From contig JAHLJT010002999.1 in assembly GCA_031308135.1 (NCBI GenBank), forward strand, positions 1 to 64,000: a DNA stretch of 64,000 nucleotides, given 5' to 3'. This document shows positions 20,290 to 32,152 of this stretch, piece by piece (the stretch's first letter is position 1; the number at the start of each line of letters is the position of its first letter). Under the pieces are notes generated by a model. That model saw only the letters and a list, made by a program, of their open reading frames with translations. It made no database searches and had not been told where the DNA came from. Origin of the DNA: Acheta domesticus. Taxonomy: Eukaryota; Arthropoda; Insecta; Orthoptera; Gryllidae. A program made the translations under genes and the position numbers.

Positions 20290-22060
20290 CTAGCTGGTAC
20301 CCGGCGCGTTGCTGCCGCAGAAGAAATTACTGAGAAAATATTCCTCTCCCCCTCTCTTTTCTTCTCTGTCCCTCCCCTCTCATTTTCCCCACTTGCTCTC
20401 TCTCCCTTCCGTCTGTATCTTTTCCCCCTGTGTGTTTCTTTTCTCCCTCTGTGTGTTTCTCCCTCTGTGTCTCTTTTCTCCCTCTGTGTCTCTTTTCTCC
20501 CTGTGTCCCTTTACTCCCTCTGTGTCTCTTTCATCCCTCTGTCTCTTTTGTCCCTCTGTATCTCTTCTTCCCCTCTCTCTGATTCTCTTTTCCCACTCTT
20601 TCATTTCCCACTCTTTCATTTCTCTCTTTTTCTCTATTTCTCCCTCACCATTTCCCCCGCTGTGTTCTTCCCCCCGCTCTCTCTTTCCCCCATTCTCTAT
20701 TTTCCTTCTCTTTCACTATTTTCACTGTTTTTTTCTATTTCCCCCTCTCTATTTTCTCCTCTCTCTATTTTTTCTCTAGCTGGTACCCGGCGCGTTGCTG
20801 CCGCAGAAGAAATAATTGAAATATTCCTCTCCCCCTTCTCTTTCCACCTCTCTCTTTTTCTTGTTTCTCTCTCCCCTTTTTCTTTTTCCTCCTCTCTGTC
20901 TTTTCCAAATGTCTCTCTTTTTCATCTGTCTCTTTTCCCCTCCGTGTCTCTCTTCCCCCTCCGTGTCTCTTTTCTTCCTCTCTGTGTCTCTTTTCTCCCT
21001 CTCTGTGTCTTTTCTTCCCCTCTGTGTCTCTTCTTTCCCTCTGCCTCTTCTTCCCCTCTGTGGTTCTTCTTCCCCTCACTCTCTCTATTTCCCTCTCTGT
21101 ATCCCCCTCACTCTATTTTCCTTCTTTTCCACTATGTTCCCTCTTTCTCTATTTCCCATCTCTATTTTTCCTCCCTCTTTTTCCCTCTCTCTATTTTCCC
21201 TCTATCTTTGTTCCCGTCGGTTTTTTCCCTCTCCTCTCACCAACTTGCGGCGCCTGCTCTTCGTGTTCTCGATCTCGCTCCTCGGCAACGCCCAGCAACA
21301 GCTCACGTGAACCGAAACGCCATCATGTGCTCTAGCGCCATGGTACTGAAGCGCCATCTTGTGCTGTAGCACCATCTAGTGGAGTTACAATAATTGTACT
21401 ATGTTTATGTTCTTCCCGCAAGAGCAAGCAATAGGTTGACACAAGCAATAGGTTGACACACGTAATTGGATGCCTGCTACGGCAGCGCGTTAAGCACGAA
21501 CCAACAAACATTGATTTTTATATTTTAGAATAATTTTCTGTACAATTATTTTTCGTGAAATTTTCCGGTATTTTAATGGTTATTCTGCTATTCGGGCGGA
21601 GATGAATCCAACAAATCGGAGATAATTAAAATTGGTCCAGTCGTTCTTGAGTTATAAATGGTTTAATTAACTTATTTTATTTACTTAGATTCTGCACGTC
21701 TTTGAGTAAATACTGAGAAGAGCCGGACCAGCAAAAATGTAATAGAATGCTCATCCTGTAGAATACGGTATGAGAAATGTTTCTTTGAGGCCTTCGGTCT
21801 CAAAATTTTAGTTTTTAAGGCCCTGCAACGCTTCGTTTAGTAGTTATTTAACGATATAGATTCGAACTGTGTAGAGGGGCTGTGTTTGCATGAATATCTA
21901 GTTTTTTATTCTTCAGCGCCATGTAGTGCAATTTTTTCGATATTTTATTAGTTATGCTGTTATTCGGGACGGAGATGGATCCAACAAATCAGGGAATTAA
22001 AATTGGTCCAGTCGTTCTTGAGTTATAAGTGGTGTAACTAACACAACTTTGTTTTATATG
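20290..22060 (+). repeat. Composite repeat: duplicated GC head, pyrimidine tracts, LINE-like tails
   Basis: CTAGCTGGTACCCGGCGCGT occurs at about 20290 and again near 20778, each time followed by roughly 450 bases of CT-rich low-complexity sequence to about 21235. Downstream, two related blocks read AATTGGTCCAGTCGTTCTTG (about 21630 and 21995), followed by AGTTATAA. These are common in arthropod LINE-like repeats. Several long open frames inside the CT tract are composition artefacts. Confidence 0.5.
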
Positions 22061-22064
22061 TAGA

Positions 22065-22810
22065 GAAGATTCCTAAAAATAGCCATATTTCTGTGATTTA
22101 TAGAATGTATTAACATTTAAAATGTAAAGAATTGTTGTGAGTTTTAATACTTCCTTCTTCAGCTAAATAATAGAAGTTTTGGGGGTGCAAAATACTGTTT
22201 TCTCGAGGCAGCATGGAGTGCTCCTACGCGCCCGCTTATGTGACTCGAATAGGCGCGCCCACCGGAAGGTTGAACTGTGGCTGTTACACATTACACAACC
22301 AATCACGACCTTGCCCAAATGAGACCCAAAGATCGCAGCACTTATTTTGCGAGAACTGGAAGAACTAGTCTCACATAAGCTTCAGTTTTAGACTGGGATG
22401 GACACACCTGTATATCCTACACGGTGCGAACAACCCACTGTTTCCATCGCAGTGTTTTCAAAAAATATGTGAATACATAAAAATATAATACAAACGTTTT
22501 GTAAACTTGAATAGGAAAAAGAAGTCTGATACCATACAGCTCTAAAAAGACACAACAATGACCCGTAATTCACAGAAATTCGCGACAGCGGAATGGAATT
22601 CAATTTTTGCGTTCCCTGCTTTGTCGATACTCTAAGAGAGCTAGCAATTTTTATTTCCAATATTTGAAAAGAAATAATTTCTTTAAAGATTAATGTGTAA
22701 ATGTATAACAAAAGGTCGAATGTGAAAACGAACAAAGAAATAATATTGAAACGTTGAAGTTGAAACCGAGGCAACTTATTGGAGGAATGTTCTTAAGCAT
22801 GTCATTTTAG
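22065..22810. other. Gene-free stretch
   Basis: No gene is recognised. A minus-strand 128-codon frame (22388-22774) has no familiar motif. Confidence 0.3.
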
Positions 22811-22814
22811 TAAT

Positions 22815-24385
22815 AAAAACTCTTGTTTCAAGAGGGCTTCCTTTGAGAGGACATGTCGAAAAGTTTGGAAATAATCAAAATGGTAATTACATGATGTTGC
22901 TTGAGTTAATTTCGAAATATGACCACTTCTTAGCAGATCACATACAAAAATTTGGTAACTGCGGAAAAGGAAATCGTATTTATCCACCACGACGGTTGAA
23001 GAACTAATAGGTATATTAGCTAAAGCAGTTAAAGATGAGATTTTCCGAAACATTCGAAGTGCCAAGTATTTTTTCATAATCGTGGACTCTACACCAGACA
23101 CACCACACGTGGATCAACTCGCTATAGTTATTAGACATGTGGGAAAAGATGGAACACCAAAAGAGTCATTTTTGGAATTCCTTCCAAACACAGGCCATAA
23201 ATCAAAGGAGATGTCCGACGCTGTATGTAATTTTATGGAGATTGACAAACTGGACATCAATAATTGTCGTGGTCAGTCCTACGACAACGCGTCAAATATG
23301 TCCGGTCTTTACACAGGTCTTCAAGCCTGTATGAAAGATGTAAATGCTCTAATTGAATTCATCCCCTGCTCTGCTCATTCTTTAAATTTAGTTGGTACAA
23401 ATGCAGCTGAATCATGCACTGAAGCATGTACTTATTTTCTACTTCTACAAAATTTATATAATTTCTTTAGTGCATCTACATCAAGGTGGGACATACTTCA
23501 AAATTTAGTAGATGAAGGATCCAGTACATCCTCTTTGAAAAGTCTTTCAATTACGCGCTGGTCAGCTCGAGATGATGCATGCCAGGCTCTAAAACATCGT
23601 TGGCAAAATGTTTTAGAAGCCCTTCAAATTATATCTGATGATTCTACGCAAAAACCGTCAACTCGTGCAGAATCTCAAGGTCTTATTGTTGCTTTAAATC
23701 GACTTGAAACTGCTATCATGACCGAGGTTTGGGGATTAATTTTAGAGCGCTTGAATGCGTCGAACAAACAACTGCAAAAGGTCGATATCGATTTAAGTTC
23801 CATGGTTGGTATTTACACTTCGCTTGTAGAATTTTAGAAACGAACAGAGAAAATTTTGCATTTTTTGAAGAGAAGGGTAAGAACCTGTCAAATACTGAAA
23901 CGTATGAATCGGAAAATAAAAGAAAAAGGAAACGTATAATACATTATGATGAAACTAACGAGAATGAAGCAGAACTGACCGCAAGAGACAAATTTAAAAT
24001 TGACACTAATTTGGTTATTGTTGATAAATTACTTGCAGAATTGAATAAGAGACATGAAGCGTATAAAGATGTATATGACAAATTTAAGGCTGTCATTGAA
24101 ATAGAAAAATTATCTTTGATAGATTTGGAAAAAGCAGCGATATTTTTATGTTCACAATTTCCCCAAAATCTTGAAGAATCGCTTGTTTCTGAGCTGATAC
24201 ATTTAAGTTCGTATTTAAAAATCCTTGACGAAGATGTTAAGCCAACGAATCCTGCAGCTTTATTAAAGTGGTTACGGAAAGAAGAATTAGAATGTATTTA
24301 TCCTAACGTTGGCATTGCACTTCGAAACTTTTTATGTATTCCGGTGGCCAATTGCACAGCAGAACGTTCAATCTCTTGTTTAACT
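22815..24385 (+). pseudogene. hAT transposase, ZMYM1-like, frameshifted and truncated
   Basis: The plus strand encodes a hAT-superfamily transposase of the type annotated as zinc finger MYM-type 1-like. An N-terminal piece (22815-22985) reads LRGHVEKFGNNQNGNY and LISKYDHFLADHIQKFGN. A 1-base shift near 22998 leads to VEELIGILAKAVKDEIFRNI and then FIIVDSTPD, which holds the first catalytic Asp. The main stretch (23082-23837) has CRGQSYDNASNMSG and IPCSAHSLNLVG with the conserved His, and SITRWSARDDA. A second frameshift near 23833 leads to LETNRENFAFFEEKGK. The C-terminal dimerisation region NFLCIPVANCTAERSISCL is cut off at 24385, where a family A end begins. The zinc-finger N terminus is also absent. 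Confidence 0.8.
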
Positions 24386-24489
24386 AGTGGTGCTTCCAAT
24401 GCACATACTTTCTCGCTGTGCTGTGGTCCTTAATGCTATTCCACTACTTCGTAAACCAGCAGAAGTGTATTCTACCAGCAAACGTTCTC

Positions 24490-24560
24490 CGTACCGAGAC
24501 CCGGAACCCGATACTCAAAGTAAACGAACCGGCACTTATACCACTACGCCACACTAGCAA
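24490..24560 (-). repeat. tRNA-like Pol III head 1
   Basis: On the minus strand an A-box-like TGGCGTAGTGGTATAAGTGC (24531-24551) is followed by a B-box-like GGGTTCCGGGTCTC (24496-24510). Spacing is similar to a tRNA, but no full cloverleaf was drawn, so a SINE head is likelier than a functional tRNA. Confidence 0.4.
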
Positions 24561-24839
24561 CGCATGGGATGAACAGAGCCATGAAAGAATCGAACCGACC
24601 TATAAAATGGTAAAAACATAATTAAGGAACAATTGATACGGTGGTACATACGCATTACAAATCCAAGAAGAGACGTAAAAAATTGTTAAAAGTTAAAAAT
24701 TTGAACAAATATATACAGACATTTCCAGTACATTTATCGCAATTATCAATATTTGTTATTAAAATGGTTTCAAATAAAGTTTATAGAATTTTCAAGTATT
24801 TCCTACAACAGAGAATTCTGACAAATAATATTTCGCGAC

Positions 24840-24912
24840 AAGGACACGAACAGCCGTAGCTTCCTTCGGAAGACCTGTACCAATCTTCGCTGATTAACCA
24901 CTGCGACCACAA
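24840..24912 (-). repeat. tRNA-like Pol III head 2
   Basis: The minus strand has A box TGGTCGCAGTGGTTAATCAG (24889-24909) and B box GCTGTTCGTGTCC (24842-24854). This looks like a tRNA-derived SINE head or a degenerate tRNA. The anticodon arm is not convincing. Confidence 0.45.
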
Positions 24913-25619
24913 TGGATAGGCGTGAAATACACTTATAAAACAGTAATAGAGTATGGTGGTTTCATTTCTCGCATTAGAAAATGAAAATATCCAGAGTATG
25001 TAAAAAAAATGTCCTATACGCGCTCAGGGAAGGTATCTGGGAACATCATCATTCATAACAGAAAAACAAATTCAATTTAGAGATTAGATAACTAAGATCT
25101 CCGATAAAGTCTCTGACATTCTATAGCACCACTATTTTTTTTAACTTTAGCAACAGGTTTTATCCACTTTTTCGTTACCAGAACCATGCTATAAGAGTTT
25201 TTCTGGCAAAAATTCCCCGTTTTCCGGCGCACGTTTACATAACTTTCTCTTCTTACGAAGTATTCGTAAGGCGAGAAAGGAATGATAATTTCGGAACCTT
25301 TAGAGATATGTAAGTTCATCGCATGCGTTCTGGTTATATTGTATTACAATTTAACGTTAAAATACTCATAATTTTACTTAAATTGGTTCATACTGATATA
25401 TACTAGACAACGCTCGATTTTAATATCCTACGCTTCAGAAATCGAATAACAGATCTGAAAAATTGTTTAAAAGATGCAGTTTGGGAAAACACAGACAAGT
25501 CCTGTCTATTTATCTGTATTGATTCTATTCGTGAGAACAAGTACTTCAAATGATTTTCAATAAAGTTTCTACACTCTTCAATGTTTTTTCCTGCAATATC
25601 ACATTCATCAAATTAAAAT

Positions 25620-25696
25620 CCCCCTCTGGGGATCGAACTCGGCATCTTCCTTACTGAAGATCTCAACCCCAAAGCGCTTTAACCAGCTGAGCCATT
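25620..25696 (-). repeat. tRNA-like Pol III head 3
   Basis: The minus strand has A box TGGCTCAGCTGGTTAAAGCG (25674-25694) and B box GAGTTCGATCCCC (25628-25640), both close to tRNA consensus. The A box overlaps the outer end of the adjacent element B. A degenerate tRNA or SINE head is the likely identity. Confidence 0.5.
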
Positions 25697-26066
25697 CCAC
25701 GTCAAATCGCACAAGATTTGACACGACTTTTTTTAAAATGTACGATATTTTTTTTCTTATATTTGGACATCAAAAAAGAGACACGTATTTTTTTATTTCC
25801 CTGAAAATTGATTATTTGTGTAGTTATGCCTATATTAAATTTTGGAATGTACAGGTACTTCACAAAATAAGATCAATTGTTGCTCCGAATGTACTGGCTA
25901 TAAAAATTTCTGGTTTGTTTCATTTAATACTTTAAGATGTTTATTTTATTCCTCCAAAAATAAATTTTTCAAAAAATATTTTTCCGTTTTAAAAAATGTA
26001 TTTTTTTCAAAAAAAGTAAAATTTCTATATAAACTCGATGAGATAAAAATTTGAAAAAATATAGGC
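25692..26066 (+). repeat. Element B, left-type end
   Basis: This copy starts CCATTCCACGTCAAATCGCA and continues for about 370 AT-rich bases that align with 26435-26822. It ends near AAAATATAGGCGTG. Confidence 0.6.
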
Positions 26067-26434
26067 GTGTTCCTTGTTAAATTTTCTATGAAATACATTA
26101 AGAAAAAAAAGTGGGCACTCCACACACACAGTTCTGAAAAAATCATTTGTAAGGAGGGCACCCTCTGCCTCCTGACACAGCCGTACACTAACGTGACACA
26201 CCTGAGCAACCGTACACTAACGAATTGTGTTCGGTCAGTCTTTGATGCAAATGCTGAAGAACTAAAAAAAGAATGACCTGTTTAGGGTTTCAAGAGTTAT
26301 TAGTATTTCAGATGTTCACTCTTCCCCCAAAATGTATGACATTGTGTCTTACATGTTTTTGTGGGCAACATCGTGAGTAACTTGCGGGTCATCTATGTTC
26401 TTATGGGTGAGAGTGAAACGAATTAAAATACGAG

Positions 26435-28646
26435 CCATTCCACGTCAAATCGCACAAGAATTTACACGACTATTTTTTAAATGTATGCAATTAAAAAAAA
26501 TAAATGACACGAATATATGGCATTCATTCTGGACATCAAAAGAAGAAGGCATGTTTTTTTTACATGATAATTGATTATTTTTGTAGTTATGGCTATATTA
26601 AATTTTGGAATTTACGCGTACTTTGCAAAATATGATTGATGCTCCGAATGTACTTAACATAAAAATTCCTGGTTTGTTTTATTTAATATTTTGATATGTG
26701 TATTTTATTCCTCTGTAAATTACTTTCTTAAAAAATAAATATTTCGTTAATAACTGTAATTAAAAAAATATTTCTATAAGAACTCTCTCGGATAAAAATT
26801 TCAAAAAAATATAGGCGTATGCTTATGTATAGGAGTATGCGGGCGCGTGGTTCCTGTCCCTGCACTGACGAATTGTGTTCGATCAGTCTTTGATACAAGT
26901 GTGTTTGATGTTCACTCTTTCTCCGGAAGGGATGGGTGGCAGCAAAATGAATTCTACTACTGCTTTTCCTCGTGTCAGCGAAACGAATTTTACTTCATCT
27001 CTTTGCGGCGTAGGGATGGGGTGCCCTTCTGACCTTGCTCGTGAATACAATCAACCACTTGTCAAGGGACATGAGTAAAATTTTCTCAACATCAGTCACA
27101 ATACGCACCTTACACAAGAGTGCTAGTGTTTGTTGTGTGAATCGTGTGTACACTGTGCAACATGAGTAGCAATCACCGTATGAGATACGATAATGTTTCA
27201 ATCCATTGAATCTTTCTTATCACGGTTTTTAGAAAAGAAAATCTCCAAGACGCGTAAACCACAATTTGCTGGTGAATTTACAGGAGTCATTAAATTGGCA
27301 AATTTATGATTCATTCTGGAAGGGAATCGTCTTCCAAACCGGCCTTTTGATAGTGAAGAGAGCGTCGAAATCAGTGGCTTCCGTGACATTAACGAAAGTA
27401 GCGGAACGTCCAGTGAATATAGTAAAAAGAATGGGAATCAAGAAAATGACAATTTAAGCTCTTCAGATAGTTCGTCAAGTGTCTGCGAAATTAATAAAGA
27501 GAAGATAAACAAGAGTTTAATTTCAATAGGAGAAACCCCGCCAAGAAAAGAATATTGGAACAAAAACGGTATCCCTATGAGAAATTTCAGAAAGTACAAA
27601 CTGCCAACGCAAATAAATTTTTTCACATTGAATTTTAATCGACGTCTGTCTTCGACGTCTGTCGAAAAATCAAAGATACTATTTAGAAACTTATCGATTC
27701 CTTTCACTCAACAGATGACATGACGTTCAATATTAAAATTTTGAAAATTTTTGAAAGTTGGACAGACAATAAAATTAAACGACATTCTTCAGCAACCGAA
27801 CGCATGATAAAAGTGTCTAAAAAGTTGGCTGAAGAAAATGGAATTTTGTCCAGACCGGAAGTAAATTCGGTAAGGCATTAAAACAGTGCATTGTGACGAA
27901 AGTTCAGAAATTCTATCGTAAGCGAGTACTTGTATTTAAAGTTGGTAGTGAGAGACCAGAAAATTTCAAAAATGTCATGACATGAGTCAAGAATCCATCG
28001 TTTAATTATTTATAAATTATTTATAAATATATTAATATTATTTATATGTATTAATATACATAAATATTATTATTTATAAATTCAATCGTGAAGTTTTACC
28101 ACCTAAAGAGTATTAAATTACTGCTTCATCCAAAGAACCCGACGGTCAATAACGCAAGAAACGCGTCTATTGTAGCAATCTATTATACGCTGGTTCGTAA
28201 AATATTAATATCTTTTAAAGTTATTGAGATCCCACTTCGATTTTTTCTGGAAATATCATCAATACTATAGTGTGTTTATAAATATTTTTTTAAAACTTTT
28301 TAGCTCATCGAGTTTACAAAAATATTTAATTTTCAAAATTTCAATTTTTTTAAAAAAATTGAAACTTCAGGAAATTACATATTTTGCAAAATTAAACATG
28401 TTTTTAAGTTTCGAATGGAAGTTGAACGGAATTTCTATAATTAGTATATTATATTTTTAAGTTTGTGATGCGCGTCATTTTTAGCAAATTTCATTATACA
28501 ATATTTCCGAAAATAATAAAATTAGAAAAAATAAAAATACACGTGTTAACTTATTTGATCCATATAACAAATGGAAAAAATTAGAAAATAATTAAAAATA
28601 TGAAGGTCAAATTTTGATCTTTTTTGTGCGATTTGACGTGGAATGG
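26435..28646. mobile_element. Element B: DNA transposon-like unit with CCATTCCACG ends
   Basis: The left end begins CCATTCCACGTCAAATCGCA and the right end is the exact inverse (GATTTGACGTGGAATGG, ending at 28646), giving a 2.2 kb unit with terminal inverted repeats of about 23 bases. The left end (to 26822) matches 25692-26066. The right end (28255-28646) matches 60281-60733 in inverted orientation. The inside carries coding debris (see 27440-27990). The superfamily is not recognised. Confidence 0.6.
27440..27990 (+). pseudogene. Coding remnant inside element B
   Basis: The plus strand reads SSDSSSSVCEINKEKINKSL, TPPRKEYWNKNGIPMRNF and, after a stop, MTFNIKILKIFESW then SSATERMIKVSKKLAEENGI. 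The last part resembles a short helical segment seen in unnamed arthropod transposon proteins. In a further frame IVTKVQKFYRKR follows. The debris is too broken to assign a domain with confidence. It may be the transposase of element B. Confidence 0.35.
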
Positions 28647-28849
28647 CCTAGCTGTGCCACGGGAGTGACATGCGGACTAACTACTTATATTTTAATCAAA
28701 ACGTAATTGTATCAGTTCTATAATTAGGAAGCTGGTAATTGTCAAGATGCGAAAAACAAGTCTTTCAAACATGACCAAGAAAGGCAGTGGTGAACGGCTT
28801 ACTCCAAATAATTTATCCGATGATCCGCATTTGAAAAATAACTACCGCG

Positions 28850-30021
28850 AGAAAGTCTGTGCCATTCTATAGCACCACTAGTTTATTAAATAAATATAAT
28901 ATATTAAATATAATATTAAATAATATATAATATATTTACCGTCCCTTATTACACAAGTGCAGAAAGTTTAAAGAACAAAATTGAAGCGGTTTTTGAGAAT
29001 TTTTTTGTTCTAAATTTGAAGCGAAGATTACGCAAAAACTAGTTTTTCAGAAAATTCTACATAACATTTTTTAAAGAGCTAGTTATGTACAAGAGACTTT
29101 GTCTGAGGTAAAAATCGCTATCTACAATTTTGCACTTTACAAATATTTTTTTGCAATTTTCAAAAAAACAAGTTTTTCCTAGAAGTAGGGATAAGAACAT
29201 ATTTTTTATCGTCGCTCACTACATAAGTGAAGAAAATTAAAGAAAAAATTTGGAGCGGTTTTTGAGAATTTTTTTTTGTAAATTTGAATCGCAATTTACG
29301 CAAAAACTACTCGTTTTTTCAAAAAAATGTTACATGATATTAATATTTCAAAAAAATGTTCATATATATTAATACAATATATATTATAATAATATAATAT
29401 ATAATATTATATACATAATATATATAATATAATATATATAATATAATATATAATATAATATATATTAATATAATATTCAAAAAAGTTATATGATATTAAT
29501 ATTTAAACTGCTAATGTTGTACAACCGACTTTGTCTGAGGCAAAAATCTCTATCTTCAATTTTACCTACATCATTCCCTTAAACGTTCTTCGCACTATTC
29601 AACAACAAAATATAATCAAAAAATTTGGAGCCATTTTCTTTTAACTTTGAAAATCTCAAAATGGGCTTCATGTAACCTCAAATACTAAAATATCGGTTTC
29701 AAATTCCAGTGGCCTTGAGACGAGTAAAAACGATCGGGGAATATCAATTTTGAAGAAAATCGCTGAACGGTTTAGGCGCTAGCGTTGACCACAGACGGAC
29801 GTTTTGCCGTCAATCGATTTTACAGTATCAAGAAGCAACAAAACATGGATTTTGACTACACCACGAGATAGAGGATATTTTTTCTCAATTTAGCAACAGG
29901 TTTTATCCACTTTTTCGTTGCCAGACCCCTGCTATAAGCTTTTCTGACGAAAATTCCCCGTTTTCCGGCGCACGATTACATAACTTTCTCTTCTTACGAA
30001 GTATTCGTAAAGCGAGAAAGT
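28850..30021 (+). repeat. Repeat family A, TTACG-hairpin subtype, internally duplicated
   Basis: An inverted 5'-end fragment (GTGCCATTCTATAGCACCAC) is at 28858. It is followed by two tandem versions of a block with GCGGTTTTTGAGAATTTTTT (about 28990 and 29255). An AT-satellite-like stretch follows, then the 3' part ending in the hairpin at 29983-30021. Confidence 0.55.
29330..29485. repeat. TA-rich simple sequence
   Basis: Nearly pure A/T sequence with repeated ATATAATAT modules inside the family A copy. It is likely to have expanded by slippage. Confidence 0.7.
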
Positions 30022-30024
30022 AAA

Positions 30025-31600
30025 AAGAATTAAAAATTATTTGCGTTGTACAATGACAAGAGTATCGACTGAACTTCATAGCGTTATTGTGTATCAAAGA
30101 AAATCATCTCAGCGTTTTAGATTATACTATAATTATTGATGAATTTGCTCACCGAAAGGCACGTCGCAAAATTTTACATCAATAGACAAATTAGCTATAT
30201 TTAATAAAACGTTATTGCAACTATATAAAAAAACCCATCCAAAAAGTTAAATGTTATATTCCATGTTTATAATGGTAAATCGAAAATTATTTACATCGTA
30301 TTATTTACATCATTACATTCTAATCGTTCAGTTGTTGTAAATAAAAATCTATGATATTAATATTTAATAAAAGCTATTTATTTGTCTACTTCATTAGAGT
30401 ATATTTTATGATTTCAGAAGTATATGAATCTGAAAATAAGGCCCCTTGATGAAAGAAAAAATGTTGCAATTCTATTTGTCATGTTTTAGTTTCCTTTTAA
30501 TGTTAACGTTTCAGTGTTGAAACATTGATAATGTTGAACGTTACTTGCTATGAAGATACAGTTTATATCCAAAAAATTTATTTAATTTATGAAAACAACG
30601 TGCAAAATGTAATGTTACTTTTAAAGTTCAAACATTCACATTAATGAGGAATTGTTACTAAAACGTTACAATGTAATTGAAATGTAACATTAAATTTAAA
30701 CAAGGGGCAGCAAATTTGATGTGCCTACAGGCGGCAAAAATATTAATCCATCCCTGGGTGTGCTTATATTGAATAGTGTTATGGTGATGCAGGAAAGTGT
30801 AGCTATCAATAATAAAGATTATTTGAAAAAAGAAGTAAAGAAAATGAGACTACATAATAATTTTATTTTGCTCAATAATAGAGGATAAATATTTCAATTG
30901 TTTCTGTGTTTGGTGAAGGCAGTACAAAGAATATCAGATTAAAGATGTGTAATTTTTAACCCAAGTCACAATAAACAAACAAACAACTGTTTAGGAATAA
31001 ATGCAAGTTTTCTCTGAACATTTTATTGTCTACATATGTGTGTGATACATAATTCATTACAGAAAACATCAATAAGACAATTAAAAAGCCATATACACAT
31101 CTCTGAGAGAACATAAAGGAAACAACAAGGAATAAATGCAGATTCTTTTCCGTTCAAATTCTGCATGTTTGAAATAAGATTGAATGTCATTTAATCCATC
31201 AATTTTTATATTTTGATGACGAGCAACTTGCAGCAATTGGGCTAAAGGTCTTCAGTTACCTTGTTACTCTTTGAAATTAGAACCTTCACACAACTCCATT
31301 TCAATTTACTTTTAATGTTTGTTTTACAAATGTTAATTTTACGTTTACATTGAATTTATTTTGTAAATTTTCAAATCTTTAAGAGTCTTTCAATTATAAA
31401 ACTTGCATGTTTTACTAACACAAAACTAATTTTTTTTTTTGTTGAGTTTGTTATTTGCTATGTGCCTGTACAAGCAGTTAGTCTGCATTAAAATAGTATT
31501 TTTCATTCCCTTTCAATAGTATCTGGACTTAATAACATAATTGTTAATAACATAAATAAAGTTGTAAGTGTAAAAAATAACATTGTAAGTGTTAATAACA
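30025..31600. other. Gene-free stretch left of the SET gene
   Basis: AT-rich with no recognised coding region. Minus-strand AATAAA appears as TTTATT at 31022-31027, so a long 3' UTR of the SET gene cannot be excluded. Confidence 0.3.
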
Positions 31601-31733
31601 TAATAAATTAATATATATTTATTTCATTTATTCTGGAGATTTATAATTTTTTTTAATGAATCCAACTTGCAATGAAACATTTTTGTTACAACAGAGAAAT
31701 CAAATTGTGAATTTTTATCCACAAGTAGCTCAT

Positions 31734-31747
31734 TTTATTGATTTATT
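31734..31747 (-). terminator. Candidate poly(A) signals for the SET gene
   Basis: TTTATT occurs twice (31734-31739 and 31742-31747), giving AATAAA on the minus strand about 410 bases after the SET stop codon. The distance is plausible for an insect 3' UTR. No transcript evidence is available here. Confidence 0.35.
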
Positions 31748-32152
31748 TTTTGATAAATCTTTTTAATTATAATCAAAAGTATTTATTAGAAAATTTGACT
31801 GACTGTTTCAAATAATTTTCATTACGCAAATATCCAGAAACAAAAAACACCTGTTACAGCATAGTAAAGATATTATGAAACTGAAACTAAACAAAAGTGT
31901 TTAAGTTGATACCATATAATACACAAATGCAGAATTATATTCTATTATATACAAGTGTTGAGTTTTTGGAAGTACATTTGGGAATGCTTATCCTTAAACT
32001 TTTTGAATACTCGAGAGAAAAAGTATACATTAATTCAACTAAAAGGTACTTCTTTACGGGGATATGCACGGTTGCCAAACATTTAATTTTTATGCTTTTA
32101 ATGAAATAGATTAATTTGGAATAATAACTAGAATGATTAAGAAGTGTCACCA

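Larger units (their letters stand above)
24382..25280 (+). repeat. Repeat family A ends flanking mixed sequence
   Basis: AACTAGTGGTGCTTCCAATG at 24382 resembles the family 5' end and interrupts the hAT frame. The TTACG-type terminal hairpin closes at 25242-25280. An inverted 5'-end fragment (CATTCTATAGCACCACTA) lies near 25117. The middle holds two tRNA-like heads, so this is either a composite copy or several nested insertions. Confidence 0.45.

Noticed and set aside
20272..21369. 365-codon Ser/Leu/Phe-rich frame and related frames on both strands
   Set aside because: The frame is produced by a pyrimidine-rich low-complexity tract. All forward frames give similar biased protein.
25620..25696. 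Functional tRNA gene
   Set aside because: A and B boxes are good, but no convincing anticodon arm and acceptor stem could be drawn by eye, and the A box overlaps a repeat end.
28015..28085. AT-rich direct repeats as a replication origin or CRISPR-like array
   Set aside because: Simple slippage-type TTTATAAAT repeats with no regular unique spacers. The window is eukaryotic.
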